From assembly GCA_023935145.1 (NCBI GenBank), contig CM043704.1:99557873-99621872 (forward strand): a stretch of 64,000 nucleotides of DNA, read 5' to 3'. The notes under the pieces are model-generated. The model did not search any database and was not told the DNA's origin. It worked only from the letters and a program-made list of their open reading frames with translations. The stretch comes from Bretschneidera sinensis. Its lineage: Eukaryota; Streptophyta; Magnoliopsida; Brassicales; Akaniaceae. The position numbers and the translations under genes were made by a program. The first letter of the stretch is position 1. The number at the start of each line of letters is the position of its first letter. Below are positions 59,201 to 64,000 of the stretch, piece by piece.

Positions 59201-62200
59201 GCCTTGAAAGTGCAACATAGGGAATTCAATGCTCATCTTTCAGATTTTTTTTTTCTTTTTAAAGTAAGTTATGATAATAGAGAGTTGATTTGCTAAAATT
59301 TGAAACAGGACAAAAGTGAGAAGATGCACTCACAGACAGAAGCCTAGTGCATCGAACCCAGAAATAGCTGAACCTGATGTCCTTCTCAAGCCTGCCAAAC
59401 AAGGCATTAAAAGATTATAAAAATGTGAAGTGGAAATTGATTTACTGAAAATTGTGGCTCACATAAAAGTATATATATAATAATAAAAATAAAAGATGAT
59501 AGAAAAGCAACCTGGTGAAGAGTTGCTTGGCTCGGCGGATTCGCCAGAATCTGAACAATCCGAGAAGGGAATAAGAGAGACACACTTTGGTTTTGCCAGT
59601 GAACAAGTAAGCTAATCCCTCAAATGGTAAGGTTGATGCCACATCCAAAAAGAACCATGTTGAAAGGTACCTAAAATTTATTGTATTTTCTTCAATTAAT
59701 CATTTTTTCAAAATGCAAAAAATATATTTACATCTTAAAGTCCAGTAAAATGATTTTTGAAGAAAATTAAATGCTCAAAAATGATTTTTATGGGAGTGTT
59801 TAACCGTGGAAAACGTTTCATGTTTTTTAACATTTTTCTTCACAACTTGCACATTTTTAATGTTGGAAAATAATTTTTTTTCTCTTTATCTTTTCAATAT
59901 GTTATTGTAAAAAAAATGAAAAAACAAAAAAAAAATATATATATTTTTTCAAATTACGTTGAAAAATGAAAAACAAATAAGTGTTTTTTTTTTAAATTAT
60001 GTTAAAAATATGCAAATTGTTGAGTTTAATATTAAAAAAATAAAGATAAAAAAATAATTTCCACAATTGAATGCTAATTTTGCATAAAAAAAATGTTTTT
60101 AATATTGTTTTACGAAATACACAGAATAACTTTTAACTTTAGTTTTTTTTTATCAAAAACTAATTAAAATCCATTTTACAAGGCAACTTATTTCCTTCGA
60201 TGAATAATTAATTTATACAAATAATATATTTACATGATAAGGTCTAGTAGGCTCATATAAGGCCTGGCCTACTATGGTGGTTACAATTGTTCAAGAATAT
60301 TATTAGATGAAAATTTCACTAATAATTGTTAGGTAACTTTACTGATAACGTCCGTACAGATGCTATTCATGTTGTTAATGAAGTTATCAAATAATTATTA
60401 GTGAAGTTTTCATCCGATGCAAAAATTATGTTTTGCATCTTGTACAAGTAAGAATATTCCCGTATTTTTACATCATTGTCTAGTTATATGGTACTTATTT
60501 TTCTCATTTTAAATAGAAATTAGATATTATGGTTGTATTGTGAGTTGAATTATTTCTTAAAATAATTATGAAAAAAATTAACTAATGTAATTAACTAACC
60601 TCTTTGCGATCATTCTCGATTCACGAACTAGCAGCTGGGTTCTTGAATCGATGTAAGCGACGAAAAACGTCAAGACGATATCAATGGCAAAAAAAAGATC
60701 GACAATGGAGTCTGCTATGTAAAGCTTTTTATCTGGGGAAGAATGCAGAAATGCAACTTCAAATGGGTAAACCCATGCAGAATAAGCTACCAAAACCACC
60801 ATAAACGACCCCCAACACCTGTACACAATATATCACAAGAAGTAAATTATTAATTTCAACCCACTTAAATAATACTTAATTAGTTACATAAGATATGATT
60901 TGTATGAACTTTGTGAAGCACTATTGAAATTATTCAATTAATCCATCCATCTAATTAAATAATCATTTTGTATAGCAAGTTTTACTTTTTTTAGAACACA
61001 AAAAATATTAATCATTCTCTTAGAAATACTATATTTTAAAAGGAGAAAATCCTATTACTTTAACCTCATGTTTGATTAATGAGATTGCTTGATTGAGATT
61101 AAAGTAGAATAAGAAATCTAAGTATCAAAATACCCTAACATTATTTATCATCCTTAACAATATATAATTTCTTCACAAACTTTAAAATTTAATTATAATT
61201 ACTATTATTAAAATCATGATAAAAATAATATTTATTAATATTAAAATATGAATTATAAAATAATAATAATAACTACTATTATTTTATTATTGTAATGCAT
61301 ATTATAATATTAGTAAATAATTGTTATTATTAAATTATTATTTTTATCATCATAATTGTAATAATTATTACTATAATTAACATAATAATATATTTATTAT
61401 CATAACTATAATATAATTATTATAATAATAACAATTATTATTTCTCTTTATTATAATTGTAATAAAAATTATTATTATTACTATTATTATAATAACTAAT
61501 ATTATTCAAAGGTAAAAAAGACAAATAAAAAATTTAGTCTCACATGGGTGGATAGATTCTTTTCTATAGGAGAGATAAGACAAAAAAAAAAAGTGAGATT
61601 AAAATTAATTTTATCTCACATTATTCCTACTGCAACAGTAAATCCTTCCAATCAGATGGAAAAAAAACTATTTATATAGGATTAAAATAGTTTAATCCCA
61701 CCAACCAAACAAACCTAAATAATACTCTTAACATTTGAGTCAACTCACAGTTGACTGAGTCAGAAAGTTGTCAACCCGGTTAATAGAAACTCAAATTTGG
61801 TCACAAGAAGAAACCATCTTGGTCACTTCATTCGCTACAAGTAGTATTCTTTCTGGTTAGTGATCGTTATCACCGGCGAATTAGGTGATCGAATATGTTT
61901 ACCTTTTAATTATTCCACGCATATAAATAATTAGATTAAATTAACAAGGAAACAAAACTAGATGGTCATGAGCACATGGTGACATGCATATATTTGCATA
62001 CCAACTGAATATTGTTGTTCTACTTCTACTTCTACTTCTACAGGAAAAAGGAAAAAGGAAAAAGGAAAAAGAAAAAAGAAAAAGAAAAAGAAAAAACCAT
62101 AAATAATGATGTTAAAATTATAATTTCATAATTAGTTTTTTTTTTATTAAAGTACGTACCTGTATCTTGAATTCATAGGAGAGATAATCCATCCTTTGGG

Positions 62201-62410
62201 GTTAATTTGATTCTGGTTATAGCTTGAAACACCCAAAGGAGGAAGAATAAGCTTGGACAATTTGCTTAAGTTAAAAGCTGCTTCTTCTTCTTCATGGTGT
62301 ACTGATGTTTCAGTTTTGGCTGCAGCCTGCTGCAGGTTTTTCTGGTAATAACCCCCCTTCATGTTAGAGGCAGTTGTGTGAAGATTGTAGGGACTAAATT
62401 TTATTTCCAT
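53270..62410 (-). CDS. AKT2: Shaker-type inward-rectifier K+ channel AKT2/3
   Basis: Eleven exons join in phase (845 residues): 62410-62160, 60818-60600, 59670-59512, 59391-59334, 58308-57991, 57164-56925, 56409-56092, 55889-55701, 55323-55248, 54813-54241 and 53406-53270. The channel carries weakly rectifying K+ flux at the plasma membrane, classically in phloem. Layout: N-terminus with [20 protein letters not shown]1-S3 ([20 protein letters not shown]); basic S4 ([20 protein letters not shown]); pore filter TTVGYGD (Gly about 288); cyclic-nucleotide-binding-like domain ([20 protein letters not shown]); ankyrin repeats in exons 8-10 ([20 protein letters not shown]); and a KHA domain at the end ([23 protein letters not shown]). 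Serines matching the two reported gating phosphosites are kept ([15 protein letters not shown]). The S4 lysine is also kept. The long match leaves little doubt. Confidence 0.96.
53595..53662. repeat. Tandem direct repeat in the last AKT2 intron
   Basis: ATATTTTTGTAGATGCTATAACTCTAAAA occurs twice, about 33 bp apart, in the intron 53407-54240. Confidence 0.85.
54886..55209. mobile_element. MITE in AKT2 intron 9
   Basis: The ends GGCTATGATTGGTA and TACCAATCAGAGCC are terminal inverted repeats differing at one base. The inside is purine-rich on the left and pyrimidine-rich on the right, so the arms pair further. About 324 bp, no ORF. Target duplication not clear. Confidence 0.75.
56456..56845. 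mobile_element. MITE-like element with internal duplication in AKT2 intron 6
   Basis: The left end GGGTGCACTTTGTTTTAG and the right end (reverse complement) GTGAAAATCGTTTGGCAT are loosely inverted. TTTTTACCTTTTC, ATAGAAA and TTTTACTGAAAA occur in the same order twice, near 56520-56580 and 56690-56740. T-rich, no credible ORF. Confidence 0.45.
57481..57867. mobile_element. MITE in AKT2 intron 5
   Basis: TATGTTTGGAAT at the left end and ATTCCAAACATA at the right end are perfect 12-bp terminal inverted repeats. The left half is GGGGAGG-rich and the right half CCCCTCC-rich, so pairing continues inward. About 387 bp. Short open frames here are not genes. Confidence 0.8.
60300..60422. repeat. Inverted repeat in AKT2 intron 2
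   Basis: GATGAAAATTTCACTAATAATT (about 60307) pairs with AATTATTAGTGAAGTTTTCATC (about 60395), with flanking pairing between TAACTTTACTGATAAC and GAAGTTATCA. Arms of about 40 bp. The rest of the intron is AT-rich with no coding signal. Confidence 0.7.
61065..61720. mobile_element. Candidate MITE in AKT2 intron 1, related to the 47.5-kb element
   Basis: The left segment ATGAGATTGCTTGATTGAGATTAAAGTAGAATAAGAAATC...AAAATACCC parallels 47601-47660. The right end, AATCCCACCAACCAAACAAACC, is roughly the inverted partner of the left end. The middle (61190-61500) is almost pure A/T with ATTATT words. Confidence 0.5.
62015..62096. repeat. Adjacent (TTCTAC)n and (GGAAAAA)n microsatellites
   Basis: TTCTAC is repeated about four times, then GGAAAAA units decay to GAAAAA, inside AKT2 intron 1, 65 bp from the exon 1 donor. 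Confidence 0.85.
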
Positions 62411-63238
62411 TTTTCTCAAAATACAAAACTAACTAAATCTCCATATGGGTTTAATTTAAATATTAGATTACAAGAGAGAGAGAGGAGAGTTGGTTGATGG
62501 AAGAAGCTGGTATTGGAGATAATATTAAATTAAAGGTAATTAGTAGGCCAAAAAGGACATACATAGAGAGAGAGGGAGAGAGGAAGAATGATGAGAGGAT
62601 ATCAATCTCTTGGTTGATGACATTATTAATATTTTGGGTGGTCCTGACTCCTGTCAGGCCTAAAAATCATAATGGAAGGAATAGCAACTGCTTATTGATG
62701 CTTTGTGATAAGATCTCAAATTGCAATGGTATGTTGTGTGCGCAATATTTACCCTCCTCTCACTTCTGTGTGTGGGTGAGGACCAGAAGGGACCTACCCA
62801 TATCTCTCTCTCTCTCTTTCTCTATCTCATATAATTCCAACAATGTTATATGACCCACACTCCATAATGTAGACATAAAGGAGAATGATTTGCACATTAA
62901 TCAGAACGATTACTGCATCTCACTGTTCCTTGATTTGGCATTTATATATTTATTATTTTTAGTGAAAAACAAGAGAAAGCTGTTTATTTTTTTTCTGTTT
63001 TTGTTTTTGAAAACATAAAACAGAACAAATCAAAGCCATGCCCCAAGCACTTTTCCATTCTCACAAATGTCTCATGCACTAAAGCTGGATTAGACTCCGA
63101 ATCTAACAGCAGGAGAAAATGCTGTTAAAACACAACAAAAAAAAACGGTAATTAAGCTTTATTTGAACTTTAGAATGAAGGAGTCACAAAGTGCTCATCG
63201 TTCAGGGCCTGCCTCCTTTTTCTTCATGGTAACAAAAA
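62411..63238 (-). promoter_or_regulatory. AKT2 5' UTR/promoter region
   Basis: Upstream flank of the AKT2 start. It contains GA/CT-rich runs (about 62550-62600 and 62798-62826) typical of plant core-promoter Y patches or 5' UTRs. No unambiguous TATA box could be assigned. A small plus-strand frame at 62494-62853 has no recognisable domain. Confidence 0.4.
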
Positions 63239-63655
63239 GGCTTAATTGCAAAATCCTCTTTAAATTTAGGGTTAAGTAACAGTTTATTTTTTGGATTTTT
63301 AAAATGAGTAATTTAACCACTGATTTTGAAGGAATTCAACTTTCTTTTGATTACGGCTAAATTTCAGTTAAAAAATTATTGAAAAACTTAATATATTTTG
63401 CTAATTTATCACGTTATATGATTAAGATTACTGAAAAACATAATATATTTTCTATCTGACGTAAAAAGTTAGCAAATATATTAATATTTTCAATAATATT
63501 TTGGCTGGAATTTTTTCAGAATTTAGTCAGAATCAAACAAATGAGTTGAATTGTTCCAAATTGACAAAATCGGTGGTTAAATTGTTCATTTTAAAAACTC
63601 AAGGGACAAACCGTCACTTAACCCTAAACTTAGAGGGAATTTTGCAATTAAGCCA
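63239..63655. mobile_element. Palindromic MITE upstream of AKT2
   Basis: The ends GGCTTAATTGCAAAATCC and, reversed, GGCTTAATTGCAAAATTC pair. The two halves are reverse complements over most of their length, including TTTAGGGTTAAGTAACAGTTT against its counterpart near 63615. AACAAAAA occurs at 63231-63238 and at 63656-63663, a likely 8-bp target duplication. No ORF. Confidence 0.85.
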
Positions 63656-63663
63656 AACAAAAA

Positions 63664-64000
63664 TTATGAATTTGTTTTAAAAGTTTCCCATGCTTCTTTT
63701 ATAAAAAAAATTTCCCATGCTTTCTTATGTCTAATATAATTGCTAGTACTTTCTTTTTTTTTTCTTTACCAATTTATCACCATATATATTCATTTTGCCT
63801 TTAATCTCAAGCCGCACGCTAAATTTATTATTATTGTAAAATAGTTCACTTATTATTACCGTACATAAAAGTGGTCATCCACATTCGGTAGACAAAAGTA
63901 TCATTGTCCAATAATTATTTATTCAATTAAATATTATTTTAAAAAAATTTCCTACACAAGCTCTTGTTAGATGATAACTAATGGTGAAGATATCAAAGAT
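63664..64000. other. Right edge, intergenic, no gene seen
   Basis: AT-rich sequence without recognisable coding or repeat structure. Confidence 0.5.

Noticed and set aside
1..64000. CRISPR arrays, operons, tRNA or rRNA genes
   Set aside because: No regularly spaced repeats with unique spacers, no cloverleaf-capable tRNA sequences and no rRNA motifs were seen; repeats present are microsatellites, LTRs or tandem duplications.

Overview
This is a eudicot nuclear DNA window: AT-rich, with spliced genes whose introns follow GT-AG, three Ty1/copia retrotransposons, LINE and SINE remnants, and many MITE-like inverted repeats. No operons, CRISPR arrays, rRNA or tRNA genes were found. The species cannot be named from the sequence alone.

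Layout. (1) 303-8589, minus strand: a T-complex-protein-11-like (TCP11/SOK1 domain) gene. Ten exons join in frame, and its 3' end lies beyond the left edge. (2) 8.6-36.5 kb: a gene-poor repeat-rich block. It holds a decayed CWC22-like splicing-factor pseudogene (about 13.52-14.42 kb), a complete copia element on the minus strand (14587-19754, target duplication ATAAG), and a RecQ4A-type helicase pseudogene that keeps its introns (20.3-26.36 kb). A second complete minus-strand copia (20452-25418, target duplication GCAGT) sits inside one intron of that pseudogene. A solo LTR (28309-28693, target duplication AATAT) and a plus-strand copia without a recognisable 3' LTR (about 30.4-34.9 kb) follow. 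(3) 36562-43706, plus strand: an intact four-exon serine hydroxymethyltransferase of the plant SHM6/SHM7 class. (4) 43.7-49.1 kb: intergenic DNA with a long (TA)n tract, duplicated segments, MITE-like elements and a purine-rich tract of about 400 bp. (5) 49103-50436, minus strand: a two-exon BYPASS1 (BPS1)-like gene. (6) 50.4-53.3 kb: intergenic, with a large terminal-inverted-repeat element. (7) 53270-62410, minus strand: a complete 11-exon Shaker-type K+ channel that matches AKT2/3 from end to end. A palindromic MITE lies just upstream of it.

The four intact or partial host genes (TCP11-like, SHMT, BPS1-like, AKT2) have no evident shared pathway; the order is ordinary plant genome context. 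I recall that in Arabidopsis SHM6 and a BPS1-like gene are near neighbours, so the SHMT/BPS1-like pair may be conserved microsynteny (from memory, to be checked).

I did not find a convincing new molecular system. The most informative material is the record of transposition and decay: nested insertion into a dead helicase gene, copia reading frames broken almost only by stop codons, a solo LTR with target duplication, and several unrelated MITE-like elements in AKT2 introns.
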